DNA of 64,000 bases, taken from assembly GCF_000425485.1 (NCBI RefSeq), contig NZ_AUDN01000025.1:17176-81175 (forward strand), read 5' to 3'. The notes under the pieces were generated by a model. That model did not search any database and was not told where the DNA came from. It saw nothing but the letters and a program-made list of their open reading frames with translations. This DNA is from Flavobacterium tegetincola DSM 22377 (GTDB lineage: Bacteria > Bacteroidota > Bacteroidia > Flavobacteriales > Flavobacteriaceae). The position numbers and the translations under genes were made by a program. Shown here piece by piece: positions 8,823 to 18,397 of the stretch (positions within the stretch are counted from its first letter, which is position 1; every line of letters starts with the position of its first letter).

Positions 8823-10016
8823 ATGTATCCAAAATCTATTAAACCATTTTTATTAGCTGCAACAATGCTTGTTGCTGGAGCAACATTTGCACAAGACAAT
8901 CTTGTCAATTCTTTAAAAGTCAACTCAAGCGACAACAGTAAAGCGTCTTTTAAGTTTACAGAAGTCATCAATCTTCAAAATACTTCAGTTAAAAATCAAG
9001 GTTCTTCCGGAACGTGCTGGAGTTACTCGGCAAACTCATTTCTAGAATCTGAAATGGCTCGAATGGGAAAACAACCCGTTGAAATTTCGCAGATATTTTC
9101 CGCTAGAAACACCTACATTGAGAAAGGAAAAATGTACGTAAGAATGCACGGAGCCGTAACATTGGGAGATGGTGGTGCTTTGTATGACGTGATCAATATG
9201 TACAAAAAATACGGAGCTGTTCCGCAGTCGGTTTACACAGGCTTGAACTACGGAACCGATAAAAACAAGTTTGGTGAAATGGGTGCGATTACGGAAAGTA
9301 TTTTGCAAGCCGTAGTAAAAAATCCTAACGGTCAACTGACGCCAAACTGGGAAAAAGCATATGCTTCTGTAATTGATTCTTATCTAGGACAAGTTCCTGA
9401 AAGCTTTGATTACAATGGAAAAAAATACACACCACAGAGTTTTGCAAAGGAAGTAATTGGTATTAATGCTGACGATTATATTCAGATTTCTTCTTTTGAT
9501 ACTACGCCATTTTACACAAAAGGAATGCTTTTAGTTCCAGACAATTGGTCTTTTGAGCAGGTTTATAATGTAAAAGCAAACGATTTAACGTCAATAGTGG
9601 ACAATGCTTTGAAAAAAGGATATACAGTGGCTTGGGCTGGAGATGTAAGTGAAAAAACATTCAGCTGGAAAAATGGAGTTGCATTTGTAAGCGATAAAAG
9701 CTTTGACGAAATGAATGCAGACGAAAAAGCCAACATTTTCAATGGTCCAAAACCAGAACCTGTTACAACTGATGAAGCACGTCAAAAGCAATTTGACAAT
9801 TATTCTACAACGGACGATCACGGAATGCACATTGTGGGACTTGCAAAAGACCAAAATGGAAAAGAATATTACATCGTGAAGAATTCTTGGGGCGTTACCA
9901 ATGATTATAAAGGATATTTATTCATGACTAAAGAATATGTAAAACTGAAATCAACTGCGATTATGGTTCATAAAGCAGCGGTTCCAAACGATTTGGCTAA
10001 AAAAATGAGTCTCTAA
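8823..10016 (+). CDS. C1B family cysteine aminopeptidase (bleomycin hydrolase / aminopeptidase C type), exported
   Basis: This 397-aa papain-like peptidase has the C1B catalytic residues Cys65 (SSGTCWSY), His333 (DDHGM) and Asn354 (VKNSWG). I start it at 8823 (MYPKSIKPFLL) because this gives a clean signal peptide ending TFAQ. An upstream in-frame Met at 8784 would bury that signal. Family members are aminopeptidases that normally form hexamers. Most bacterial PepC proteins are cytoplasmic, but Bacteroidota commonly have exported versions like this one. A strong terminator follows at 10038-10065. Confidence 0.92.
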   Translation: MYPKSIKPFLLAATMLVAGATFAQDNLVNSLKVNSSDNSKASFKFTEVINLQNTSVKNQGSSGTCWSYSANSFLESEMARMGKQPVEISQIFSARNTYIEKGKMYVRMHGAVTLGDGGALYDVINMYKKYGAVPQSVYTGLNYGTDKNKFGEMGAITESILQAVVKNPNGQLTPNWEKAYASVIDSYLGQVPESFDYNGKKYTPQSFAKEVIGINADDYIQISSFDTTPFYTKGMLLVPDNWSFEQVYNVKANDLTSIVDNALKKGYTVAWAGDVSEKTFSWKNGVAFVSDKSFDEMNADEKANIFNGPKPEPVTTDEARQKQFDNYSTTDDHGMHIVGLAKDQNGKEYYIVKNSWGVTNDYKGYLFMTKEYVKLKSTAIMVHKAAVPNDLAKKMSL

Positions 10017-10037
10017 TTTTTTTTTCAGACCACATAT

Positions 10038-10065
10038 AATCCCGACCATAAATCGGGATTTTTTT
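10038..10065 (+). terminator. Rho-independent terminator after the C1B peptidase
   Basis: The perfect 8-bp arms AATCCCGA (10038-10045) and TCGGGATT (10053-10060) are followed directly by a run of Ts. Confidence 0.88.
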
Positions 10066-10125
10066 ATGTTTGTATTTTAACAATTTATACGAATTTAAAT
10101 TTTCATTACTTTTTATCTTTACGCA

Positions 10126-12549
10126 ATGGCCGATAAAAAAAGTTACATTCCCGTCAAAGTCTTATTGAGTTACCTTGCTTTAATTGCTTTGGTGGCAACG
10201 GTAGGCTGGCTTTTATATACTGAAAATATTGTTTTTTCAAAAACGGAAGCCAACATCGCGACCGAGAATGATAAAGTATTAAAGGTCAGCAACCTTCTTT
10301 CCAATATTTATAAAAACGAAGGTTATGCTAGAAAAACTTTGCAATCCGATGGCGAAGAAGACTTAAACAATTACATTCTCCACACGGATTCGTTGAAATC
10401 CGAAATAGAAGCGTTTAAGGTTTTCATTCCAAATCCCAAGCAAATTACCTTATTGGATACTGTAAAAGTGCTACTGAATAAAAAAGTTCGGACGATACGT
10501 GATCTAAAAATTGTAAAACAACAGGCAAATAATGAAGAAGCGGTTCAGCGTGCGATCAACAAGATCACGCAAATGGAAGGGTCTTTGCGCAAACTTCAGA
10601 TCAATGATTTAGTCAAAAACCCTAATGATTTAGGCGAATATCAACGAAGCGTTTTGCAGAAAATGGTAGCCGTTTTAAACCAAAATATTCCTAACGACAG
10701 TTCAAATACGCTCACGCAAAAAGCGCTTGATTCCATGTTGGTCGTTTCAAAAACGGCATTAAGTGACGTAGTTCGTGCTAATGCTTCGGAAAATAAATCA
10801 TTAGCAATTCAAGAGCAAAAATTGCAAAAAAATGAAGTTTCTATTTCAGAACAATTGCGTAAAATTTTAAACATAATTGAGCGTGAAATCATTCGGAATA
10901 CCACAGCTACTAATTTGCAAAAAGAAGCTTCTTTGCAGAAAACCAATGAAATAGTAACGTACGCTGCCATTGCAGGTTTTATATTGACCGTGTTTTTTTC
11001 GATTTTAATTTTAAGTGATTTTTCCAAAACGGAATCCTATAAGAAACAGTTGGAAGCGGCAAATTTAAAAGCACAAAAATTAATTAAAGACCGTGAGCAA
11101 TTAATTTCTACCGTGAGCCACGATTTAAAAACGCCTTTGAGTACCATCGTAGGTTATTCCGAACTTTTGGGCAATTCTGATTTGACAGCCAAACAGACGC
11201 ATTACAATAAAAACATAAAAAGTTCGTCTGAATACATTTCTAAGTTGGTTCAAGATTTATTGGACTTCACGAAGATTGAATCGGGTAAAATTATTGTAGA
11301 AAACATGCCTTTCTCATTGCCAAATGTCATTGAGGAAGTGGCAAACAACATCCAAGCGGTTTACACGCAAAAAGAAATTTCACTCCAATTGGATATTGAT
11401 ACTTTATTTGATAAAAATATCGTGAGCGACCCTTTTCGTCTGCGTCAAATTTTGAGTAATTTAATTGGCAATGCTTACAAGTTTACTGAAAAAGGAAGTA
11501 TTACCATTGAAGCGAAAGTTATAGAGCACAACATCCAAATTACGGTAAAAGACACCGGAATAGGAATTAAAGAAAGCAGTCAAGCACTCGTTTTTGAAGA
11601 ATTTACTCAAGCCAATGACGGCATTGAAAAAGTCTTTGGAGGCACAGGATTGGGCCTTACCATTGCCCGAAAAATAACAGAATCTTTAAACGGAACATTA
11701 ACTTTAAAAAGCAAGTACGGTCAAGGAAGCACCTTTTATATTCAACTTCCCTTGATTTGGGCTACACACCAATTTGTGGCAAATGAACCGCAAAACAGAA
11801 TTACTACACGAAAAACACGTCAAATTGTGATAGTAGACGACGACTCAAATTTGCTCGCTCTGACAGCCGAAGTATTAAGGCAAAAAAATCACATAGTATA
11901 TCCATTTCATTCGGCGATGGAAGCATTAAATGCAGTTGCAACAATAGATTTTGATTGCGTTATAACAGATATCCAAATGCCCAATTTGGATGGTTTTGGT
12001 TTTATCGAGCAACTTCAGCTTTTAGAAATGTATAAGCAACAGCCCATTTTAGCCATCACAGGTCGAGCTGATTTAGCGCTAGAAGTATATCAAAAAGCAG
12101 GTTTTTCGTCAGTGGTTCAAAAGCCATATTCGCCATTAAAATTGTTGGAGCAATTGGATGAATTGTTTGCAATAGACAGAAAAGCGACCTTCAATTCTAG
12201 CGAAAATGCTGCATCTAATTCGAATTATTCTTTAGTTAAATTGAAAGCATTTTTACCCGATGATGATGTGGCGCTTCGGGAAGTCCTGAATTCCTTTGTC
12301 AAAAATACGCACGAAAGTTTGCTGGTTTTACGTCAAGGCATCAATGAGAAAAACGTTTTGGCTGTTCAAGAAATCGCGCATAGAATGTATCCCATGTTTC
12401 AACAAATTGAGGCTACAGGAATTGCAGATTTATTAAATGATTTGAGTACAAAACCGTTGGAATTGGATGAAATAGAGCAAATCAATATCTTACTGAATCA
12501 GAAAATAACCGTCCTTTTTGAGCTATTCAGAAAAGATTCAGTACTCTAA
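10126..12549 (+). CDS. Hybrid sensor histidine kinase (HK-REC-Hpt)
   Basis: This 807-aa membrane kinase has TM helices at about residues 11-31 and 277-297, which enclose a mostly helical periplasmic sensor region. The cytoplasmic part has an H-box with His332 (VSHDLKTP), an N-box (NLIGNAYKFT), and G-boxes (DTGIGI, GGTGLGL). A receiver domain follows with Asp615 (ITDIQMP), then a C-terminal Hpt domain with His752 (AHRMYPMF). It therefore holds a complete His-Asp-His relay and needs an external response regulator. The convergent NtrC-type regulator, whose 3' end overlaps this one by 12 bp, is the obvious candidate. Upstream, TATCTTTACGC sits just before the ATG and resembles the -7 box, implying a very short leader. 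Confidence 0.95.
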   Translation: MADKKSYIPVKVLLSYLALIALVATVGWLLYTENIVFSKTEANIATENDKVLKVSNLLSNIYKNEGYARKTLQSDGEEDLNNYILHTDSLKSEIEAFKVFIPNPKQITLLDTVKVLLNKKVRTIRDLKIVKQQANNEEAVQRAINKITQMEGSLRKLQINDLVKNPNDLGEYQRSVLQKMVAVLNQNIPNDSSNTLTQKALDSMLVVSKTALSDVVRANASENKSLAIQEQKLQKNEVSISEQLRKILNIIEREIIRNTTATNLQKEASLQKTNEIVTYAAIAGFILTVFFSILILSDFSKTESYKKQLEAANLKAQKLIKDREQLISTVSHDLKTPLSTIVGYSELLGNSDLTAKQTHYNKNIKSSSEYISKLVQDLLDFTKIESGKIIVENMPFSLPNVIEEVANNIQAVYTQKEISLQLDIDTLFDKNIVSDPFRLRQILSNLIGNAYKFTEKGSITIEAKVIEHNIQITVKDTGIGIKESSQALVFEEFTQANDGIEKVFGGTGLGLTIARKITESLNGTLTLKSKYGQGSTFYIQLPLIWATHQFVANEPQNRITTRKTRQIVIVDDDSNLLALTAEVLRQKNHIVYPFHSAMEALNAVATIDFDCVITDIQMPNLDGFGFIEQLQLLEMYKQQPILAITGRADLALEVYQKAGFSSVVQKPYSPLKLLEQLDELFAIDRKATFNSSENAASNSNYSLVKLKAFLPDDDVALREVLNSFVKNTHESLLVLRQGINEKNVLAVQEIAHRMYPMFQQIEATGIADLLNDLSTKPLELDEIEQINILLNQKITVLFELFRKDSVL

Positions 12550-13887
12550 ATTATAAAATTTGAGTTTGTTATAAAGTGTCTTTCTATTGATTTTAAGCAA
12601 TTTTGCTGCTTCTGATTTGTTATTTTGCGTTTGTTCCAACGCCTGAATAATTGCCTCTTTTTCATTTTGCGAAAGCGAAAAAACAACCTCATCCTTTTCT
12701 GGATGCACCAAAAAAAGCTCTGAAGGCAAAACGTCTCTTTCTATAAATTCGCCTGACGTTAATAGTGTCGAACGCTTGACAACGTTCTGTAATTCTCTTA
12801 AATTTCCAGGCCACGAATAGTTCTGAAATATCTGAATCACTTCATTCGAAAAACCGATGACTTCTCTATTCAACTGCTGATTGGATTTTTCCAAAAAGAA
12901 ATCGGCAAATATCAATAAGTCTTCTTTCCGTTCTTTCAACGAAGGTGATGCAATTGAAAATTCATTAATCCTGTGGTATAAATCTTCCCTGAAATCGCCA
13001 TTTTTTACTGCTTCACGCAAATCTTCGTTGGTTGCCGTAATAATACGAATATCAACGGCAATTTCTTTGGTACTTCCAACAGGTTTGACCTTTCGTTCTT
13101 GAAGTGCTCTCAACAATTGCACTTGATTTTCATAAGACAAGTTTCCAATTTCATCTAGAAAAATAGTACCGCCATTTGCTGCTTCAAAGTATCCAATTTT
13201 ATCATTCAATGCTCCAGTAAATGAACCTTTTACATGTCCAAAAAATTCGCTTGCCGCTAAATCTTTTGGAATAGTTCCGCAATCTACAGCAATGAATGGT
13301 TTTTTATTTCGAGTACTGTTTTTATGAATTTTTTGGGCAATGACTTCCTTTCCCGTTCCACTTTCGCCGATAATTAATACTGAAATATCGGTAGGACTGA
13401 CCAATTTTATGTACTCCGCTAATTTTACAGAAGCAGGTGATATACCTAAAACAAATTCTGAATTGGACTCTTTGACCACTTTAGCGGTGGTTTTAGTTTG
13501 GGCAGGCTTGGGTTCTGAAAAAACGCGTGCATTTTTTAAAGCATTTGCAACCACAATCAAAACTTCATCCGGATTGAATGGCTTTGAAATATAATCGGCT
13601 GCGCCATTTTTTATTGCTTTTACAGCTGTGTTAATATCGCTGTAACCTGTCATTAAAACCACTGGAGTGAACGGAAGGTCTTGTTTGAATTCGGTAAGCA
13701 ATGTCATTCCATCGGAATCGGGCAAACGTAAATCAGTCAGAATCAAGTCGAACTTGTCAGATGCCGTTTTGCTTTTGGCTTCAGCCGCAGAAAAAGCTGT
13801 AGTAACCGCATAGCCATTTTTAGTCAAAAATTTCTCAACTAGTTTACAAAATGCTACATCATCTTCAATTACTAAAAGTTTGGCCAT
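12538..13887 (-). CDS. Sigma-54-dependent response regulator (NtrC/AtoC type)
   Basis: This 449-aa protein has an N-terminal receiver domain with phospho-acceptor Asp52. The AAA+ sigma-54 interaction domain has Walker A GESGTGKE near 174-181. The sigma-54 loop reads GSFTGA at about 221-226, a known variant of GAFTGA. A Fis-type helix-turn-helix lies at the C-terminus (KSEAAKLLKINRKTLYNKL). It activates transcription from RpoN promoters after phosphorylation. It is encoded tail-to-tail with the hybrid kinase, with a 12-bp overlap, and is probably its output partner. Target genes cannot be told from the window. Confidence 0.95.
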   Translation of the reverse strand: MAKLLVIEDDVAFCKLVEKFLTKNGYAVTTAFSAAEAKSKTASDKFDLILTDLRLPDSDGMTLLTEFKQDLPFTPVVLMTGYSDINTAVKAIKNGAADYISKPFNPDEVLIVVANALKNARVFSEPKPAQTKTTAKVVKESNSEFVLGISPASVKLAEYIKLVSPTDISVLIIGESGTGKEVIAQKIHKNSTRNKKPFIAVDCGTIPKDLAASEFFGHVKGSFTGALNDKIGYFEAANGGTIFLDEIGNLSYENQVQLLRALQERKVKPVGSTKEIAVDIRIITATNEDLREAVKNGDFREDLYHRINEFSIASPSLKERKEDLLIFADFFLEKSNQQLNREVIGFSNEVIQIFQNYSWPGNLRELQNVVKRSTLLTSGEFIERDVLPSELFLVHPEKDEVVFSLSQNEKEAIIQALEQTQNNKSEAAKLLKINRKTLYNKLKFYNLEY

Positions 13888-13950
13888 TGGTAAAATCTTT
13901 TGTGCTAATATAAAGTTTAAAAAAAGTGTTTCGTCTTAATTATATGCAAA

Positions 13951-13982
13951 AAAAAGAGGTTTGAATGAACAAACCTCTTTTT
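13951..13982 (-). terminator. Strong hairpin terminator between the regulator gene and the decayed gene
   Basis: Perfect 13-bp arms (13951-13963 and 13970-13982) enclose a 6-nt loop, with an A-run on the left side (13948-13955) that becomes a U-run on the minus strand. It would terminate minus-strand transcription coming from the decayed gene at 14012-14381, upstream of the response regulator start. Confidence 0.75.
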
Positions 13983-14011
13983 AACAAAAACAAATTATAA
14001 GTTACCCTAAC

Positions 14012-14381
14012 TTATTTTATACTACAATTGCCATCGGCATCCGCTCTAACAGTAGCCTTCTGGTATCCAATTGCGATTTGTATTTTAAATGCTCTATCGT
14101 GTAATTCTAATTATACTCCTTTTTAAAAAATACCGCTTCGGGAAGATGAATTATTTTAATTTCAGCTGATTTTCCAAATAAAGCATTAAATATTCCATTT
14201 GAATAATGAACTGGATTTGAGGCAAAAGAGATAAATCTTCCGAAAGCGATAATTACTTTTTGGAATTGTACATTGTACAATACTATATCAGTAGGTTATC
14301 AATACTATTGAAATTATTGTGCCAAAGGAGAAGTGCGATTTCAGATATTGATTTACAACACCTTGCACTTAAAAACTGAAA
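14012..14381 (-). pseudogene. Decayed protein-coding gene, family unknown
   Basis: Three consecutive minus-strand frames read as one protein if two single-base indels are corrected. The first is 14384 to about 14290 (…EIALLLWHNNFNSIDN). The second is 14295-14107 (…YNVQFQKVIIAFGRF… to …HLPEAVFFKKEYN). The third is 14110-14012 (…LHDRAFKIQIAIGYQK… to …DADGNCSIK). The pieces abut exactly at the frame changes, which is typical of recent decay. No start codon is found upstream. I do not recognise the family. The terminator at 13951-13982 fits its 3' end. The rest of 13888-14496 shows nothing else apart from the accC terminator. Confidence 0.45.
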
Positions 14382-14441
14382 TTAGAGTGTGTAAAGTGTG
14401 TAATTTAGCTCATTGCTTTTGTGTAAAATTTCCACAATTGA

Positions 14442-14476
14442 ACCTAAAAAAAATGCCTCACAGGAGATGAGGCATT
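14442..14476 (-). terminator. Terminator of the fabH-accB-accC operon
   Basis: The perfect 9-bp arms AATGCCTCA (14452-14460) and TGAGGCATT (14468-14476) are followed on the minus strand by a run of Us (forward As at 14446-14453). It lies 20 bp after the accC stop. Confidence 0.88.
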
Positions 14477-14496
14477 GATCAAAAATATAATATGTA

Positions 14497-15846
14497 TTAG
14501 TCTTTTTTCTCTTTCATTTTGAAAGTATCCATAAAGGCTGTGGTGTAATCTCCAGAAACGTAACGCGGATCATCCATCAATTGACGGTGAAACGGTATTG
14601 TAGTATTAATTCCTTCAATTACGAATTCATCTAATGCACGCTTCATTTTATTAATTGCTTCTTGTCTCGTTTGAGCAGTAGTAATCAATTTTGCGATCAT
14701 AGAATCGTAATTTGGTGGAATAGAATATCCGGAATATACGTGTGTATCTAAACGAATTCCATGACCTCCCGGCGTATGCAAGTTGGTAATTTTTCCTGGT
14801 GAAGGACGGAAATCGTTATAGGGATCTTCGGCATTAATTCGGCATTCAATAGAGTGCAACTGTGGGAAGTAATTTTTTCCTGAAATTGGCACACCTGCAG
14901 CAACTAGAATTTGCTCACGAATTAAATCGTAATCAATAACTTGCTCTGTAATTGGGTGTTCCACTTGGATTCGCGTATTCATTTCCATAAAATAGAAATT
15001 TCTATGCTTGTCTACTAAAAATTCAACAGTTCCGGCGCCTTCATATTTAATATATTCGGCTGCTTTAACGGCTGCATCACCCATTTTCTTACGTAACTCA
15101 TCCGTCATAAATGGCGAAGGCGTTTCTTCAGTTAATTTTTGGTGACGGCGTTGAACCGAGCAATCTCTTTCAGAAAGGTGACACGCTTTTCCGTAAGAAT
15201 CTCCTACTACTTGAATTTCGATATGACGTGGTTCTTCAATAAGTTTCTCCATGTACATGCCGTCGTTTCCAAAAGCAGCAGCTGCTTCTTGACGAGCACT
15301 TTCCCAAGCTTTAAATAAATCTTCTTCTTTCCAAACAGCACGCATTCCTTTTCCACCACCACCAGCGGTAGCTTTCATCATCACAGGATAACCTACTTCT
15401 TTAGCTACTTTTACCGCATCTTCATAATCCGCTAAAATACCTTCAGAACCGGGAACACAAGGAACACCTGCTTCAATCATGGTTGCTTTTGCCGAAGCTT
15501 TGTCACCCATACGGTCAATCATTTCTGGAGAAGCTCCAATGAATTTGATTCCGTGTTCTTGACAAATTTTAGAAAATTTTGCATTTTCAGATAAAAATCC
15601 GTACCCCGGATGAATGGCATCTGCATTTGTAATTTCTGCAGCAGCGATTATACTAGACATTTTCAAGTAGGATAAATTACTTGGTGGTGGTCCGATACAA
15701 ACCGCTTCGTCTGCAAACCGAACGTGCAAACTTTCGGCATCTGCCGTAGAGTAAACTGCAACGGTTTTAATTCCCATTTCGCGACATGTTCTAATGATAC
15801 GTAGGGCAATCTCACCTCTATTGGCAATTAATATTTTTTTAAACAT
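14497..15846 (-). CDS. accC: Biotin carboxylase subunit of acetyl-CoA carboxylase
   Basis: This 449-aa ATP-grasp enzyme carboxylates the biotin on BCCP using ATP and bicarbonate, the first step of malonyl-CoA synthesis. The N-terminal motif [14 protein letters not shown], the glycine-rich ATP loop ([11 protein letters not shown]) and the conserved [14 protein letters not shown] are all present, and the length is standard. It follows accB after an 86-bp gap that is almost filled by a long inverted repeat. The pair is preceded by fabH on the same strand, which links it to fatty-acid initiation. Confidence 0.97.
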   Translation of the reverse strand: MFKKILIANRGEIALRIIRTCREMGIKTVAVYSTADAESLHVRFADEAVCIGPPPSNLSYLKMSSIIAAAEITNADAIHPGYGFLSENAKFSKICQEHGIKFIGASPEMIDRMGDKASAKATMIEAGVPCVPGSEGILADYEDAVKVAKEVGYPVMMKATAGGGGKGMRAVWKEEDLFKAWESARQEAAAAFGNDGMYMEKLIEEPRHIEIQVVGDSYGKACHLSERDCSVQRRHQKLTEETPSPFMTDELRKKMGDAAVKAAEYIKYEGAGTVEFLVDKHRNFYFMEMNTRIQVEHPITEQVIDYDLIREQILVAAGVPISGKNYFPQLHSIECRINAEDPYNDFRPSPGKITNLHTPGGHGIRLDTHVYSGYSIPPNYDSMIAKLITTAQTRQEAINKMKRALDEFVIEGINTTIPFHRQLMDDPRYVSGDYTTAFMDTFKMKEKKD

Positions 15847-15867
15847 CTTGTTTTAATTATGAGTTAT

Positions 15868-15931
15868 AAATTATAAGTTATGAATTATGAATTATTACCA
15901 ATAATAATTCATAATTCATAATTTATAATTT
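15868..15931. repeat. 30-bp-arm near-perfect AT-only inverted repeat between accB and accC
   Basis: The arms at 15868-15897 and 15902-15931 are complementary with a single G-U position and enclose a 4-nt loop (CCAA). The arms are made of repeated AATTATGA-like units. The right arm ends one base before the accB stop codon. On the accB-accC transcript it would fold into a very long hairpin, although without a U-run to make it a classical terminator. Confidence 0.9.
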
Positions 15932-15932
15932 T

Positions 15933-16415
15933 TTAAGATGGATCAACTAGGAATAAGGGTTGGTCAAATTCTACTGGAGACATATCGTCTACCAATACTT
16001 TTACAATTTTACCTGAAACTTCTGATTCGATTTCGTTGAATAATTTCATTGCTTCAATTACACAAAGAACATCTCCTTTACCAATTGATGTTCCCACCTC
16101 AACAAACATTGCTTTGTCTGGAGAAGGTTTTCTGTAAAATGTTCCAATGATTGGAGACTTGATTGTAATGTATTTTGCATTTTCATCCGCTTGTGGTGCA
16201 GCTGCAACTGGCGCTTGAGGAGCACCTAAAGCTGGAGCAGCTTGTTGCATTGGCTGTTGAGCCATTGGCGCTTGTTGCAAATACGTAATCTCTGGAGTAG
16301 ATTCTCCCAATGTCGTTTTAATGGTAATTTTTACATTATCAATTTCCAATTTCACTTCTGCAACACCCGTAGCTGCTACAAATTTAATTAGGTTTTGAAT
16401 TTCTTTTAACTCCAT
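15933..16415 (-). CDS. accB: Biotin carboxyl carrier protein of acetyl-CoA carboxylase
   Basis: This 160-aa protein has a helical N-terminal region, then a Pro/Ala/Gln-rich linker (about 45-75). The C-terminal biotinyl domain carries EAMKL, in which Lys124 is biotinylated. It shuttles carboxyl groups between AccC and the carboxyltransferase. It lies between fabH (35 bp upstream) and accC in one minus-strand operon. bioB, which makes its cofactor, is at 57576. Confidence 0.96.
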   Translation of the reverse strand: MELKEIQNLIKFVAATGVAEVKLEIDNVKITIKTTLGESTPEITYLQQAPMAQQPMQQAAPALGAPQAPVAAAPQADENAKYITIKSPIIGTFYRKPSPDKAMFVEVGTSIGKGDVLCVIEAMKLFNEIESEVSGKIVKVLVDDMSPVEFDQPLFLVDPS

Positions 16416-16450
16416 AATCAGTTTATTTTAGTTATATTTTGTTTGTTTTT

Positions 16451-17440
16451 TTAGTAAGCCCATTTTAAATAAATGGCTCCCCAAGTAAATCCGCCACCAA
16501 AGGCAGCAAAGATTAGATTATCTCCTTTTTTAAATTTTTTCTCAAAATCAAAAAGCAATAGAGGTAAAGTTCCTGAAGTGGTATTGCCATACTTATGAAT
16601 ATTGACAAGAACCTTATCTTCTTCTAAACCAATTCTGCTTGCTGTAGCATCAATAATTCTTTTATTAGCTTGATGTGCAACTAACCAATCCACATCGTCT
16701 TTAGTCAAATTATTTCTTTGCAAAATTTTCTCACTCACATCTGCCATACCGGTAACGGCATATTTGTACACTGTTTTTCCATCTTGAAAAACATAATGTT
16801 GACGTTTTGCAACTGTATCTGCCGAAGCAGGAAGTAAAGATCCACCAGCATCAATTTTTAAGAAATCACGACCTACTCCATCGCTTCTTAAAAACTCATC
16901 TTGTATTCCTAAACCTTCGTAATTGGGTTCTAATAATGCAGCTCCACCTCCATCACCAAAGATGATGCATGTAGCGCGATCGGTATAATCAATGATGGAC
17001 GACATTTTATCGGCACCAATGATTAGAACTTTTTTATACTTTCCTGATTTTATGTATGCATCAGCAGTGGACATTGCGTATAAGAAGCCTGAACAAGCAG
17101 CTTGCAAGTCATAAGCAAAAGCGTTAGTTGCTCCAATTTGTGTAGCCACATAAACGGCAGTTGCAGCAACAGGCATATCAGGCGTGGTAGAGGCAACAAT
17201 TACCATATCTATTTCCAAAGGATTTACATTTCCTTTAGCTATTAAGTCTTCCGCAGCTTTTATGCAGAGGTAAGAAGTACCTAAATTATCGTCTTTTAAG
17301 ATTCTTCGTTCTTTAATTCCAGTTCTTGAGGTAATCCATTCATCATTGGTATCCACCATTGTTTCCAATAATTTATTGGTCAAAACAAAATCTGGAACAT
17401 AGCCTCCGACTGCAGTAATTGCGGCTGTAATTGTACTCAT
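16451..17440 (-). CDS. fabH: 3-oxoacyl-[ACP] synthase III (KAS III)
   Basis: This 329-aa thiolase-fold enzyme condenses acetyl-CoA (or another primer) with malonyl-ACP to start fatty-acid synthesis. The active-site Cys116 lies in QAACSGFLYA, His in VAHQANKRI and Asn in KYGNTTSGT. It heads a fabH-accB-accC set, so malonyl-CoA supply and chain initiation are made together. A terminator between rpmF and fabH suggests that fabH has its own promoter, but I could not identify a convincing one in 17441-17550. Confidence 0.96.
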   Translation of the reverse strand: MSTITAAITAVGGYVPDFVLTNKLLETMVDTNDEWITSRTGIKERRILKDDNLGTSYLCIKAAEDLIAKGNVNPLEIDMVIVASTTPDMPVAATAVYVATQIGATNAFAYDLQAACSGFLYAMSTADAYIKSGKYKKVLIIGADKMSSIIDYTDRATCIIFGDGGGAALLEPNYEGLGIQDEFLRSDGVGRDFLKIDAGGSLLPASADTVAKRQHYVFQDGKTVYKYAVTGMADVSEKILQRNNLTKDDVDWLVAHQANKRIIDATASRIGLEEDKVLVNIHKYGNTTSGTLPLLLFDFEKKFKKGDNLIFAAFGGGFTWGAIYLKWAY

Positions 17441-17553
17441 AAAGTTGTAAGTTTATTCCTTGCCAAAGTGCAACAGAAAAGTTGTGGAAATTACAAAAAA
17501 ATTTCCAAACCCTAATATTAACTGACAGTAATTATCACTAAATTTTAGACAAC

Positions 17554-17580
17554 AAAAAAAACTCTCACATTGGAGAGTTT
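17554..17580 (-). terminator. Terminator after rpmF
   Basis: The arms AAACTCTC (17559-17566) and GAGAGTTT (17573-17580) are perfect, with a U-run on the minus strand (forward As 17554-17560). It separates the yceD-rpmF transcript from fabH. Confidence 0.82.
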
Positions 17581-17603
17581 AAAATTTGCTTGCAAAACAA
17601 ATA

Positions 17604-17801
17604 TTATGCAAGAGCCACAGACGATTTGTCAATAACAACTTGTCCTCTGTAGTACATTTTACCTTCATGCCAGTAAGCTCTGTGGTATAAATGTGCTTCT
17701 CCAGTGATTGGACATGTCGCGATTTGAGCTACTGTAGCTTTATAATGTGTTCTTCTCTTATCTCTTCTTGTTTTCGAGATTTTTCTTTTAGGATGCGCCA
17801 T
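17604..17801 (-). CDS. rpmF: 50S ribosomal protein L32
   Basis: This 65-aa basic protein starts [19 protein letters not shown], which is characteristic of L32. The pattern around [15 protein letters not shown] keeps only part of the Zn-ribbon seen in other L32 forms. It sits 9 bp after yceD, the standard bacterial arrangement, and is followed by a terminator. Confidence 0.97.
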   Translation of the reverse strand: MAHPKRKISKTRRDKRRTHYKATVAQIATCPITGEAHLYHRAYWHEGKMYYRGQVVIDKSSVALA

Positions 17802-17810
17802 TTTACTATA

Positions 17811-18353
17811 TTATTTATCCGTTAATAGTTGTTTTAATTTGTCCCAACGTGGGTCTATTTCCTTTTCTTCTTCAACTTCTTCTATTACTTCAGTCACTCT
17901 CAATTCGTTCAACTTATCTAAAGCTTCCGATTCTAAAGTGCCGTCTTCAACTCCAGGATGCACGCGTTTCAATGGAACCGACAATGCAATCATTTCATAA
18001 ATGTACTGCGAAACATCTAATTGGTGTTCGCCATGCGGCAAAATCAACAATTCTTCGTTATCTGCATTGTACTCTTCACCAAATTGAACAACCAGTTTCA
18101 TGCTTCCGTCAATAGGTAAATCAAACATTTCACCTGTTACATCGCAAGGAACATGAACTGTACCTTTGTGCTTAAAAAGCAATTCCAGCATCAAACTTTT
18201 TTTCTCTAGAACTAAATCCACTTTAATGTCGGCGCTTTCAAAATCGTCGTATTCAAAGTGATCAAAGAACGTTTTATTAATTTGATACTCAAACTGGTGC
18301 TTTCCTAATTTTAATCCTACAAAGGGGATTAAATATTCATTTAACTTTTTCAT
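17811..18353 (-). CDS. YceD/DUF177 family protein
   Basis: This 180-aa acidic cytoplasmic protein is immediately upstream of rpmF. It has the DUF177 core CDVTGEMFDLPI and an acidic tail ending WDKLKQLL. In other bacteria YceD is linked to 23S rRNA processing or accumulation, and its cotranscription with rpmF is conserved. A near-consensus promoter lies 45-73 bp upstream of its start. Confidence 0.88.
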   Translation of the reverse strand: MKKLNEYLIPFVGLKLGKHQFEYQINKTFFDHFEYDDFESADIKVDLVLEKKSLMLELLFKHKGTVHVPCDVTGEMFDLPIDGSMKLVVQFGEEYNADNEELLILPHGEHQLDVSQYIYEMIALSVPLKRVHPGVEDGTLESEALDKLNELRVTEVIEEVEEEKEIDPRWDKLKQLLTDK

Positions 18354-18397
18354 AGCAACAACAATTTGTCCTTTTCCAGAACCCTAGAATCGGAGTG

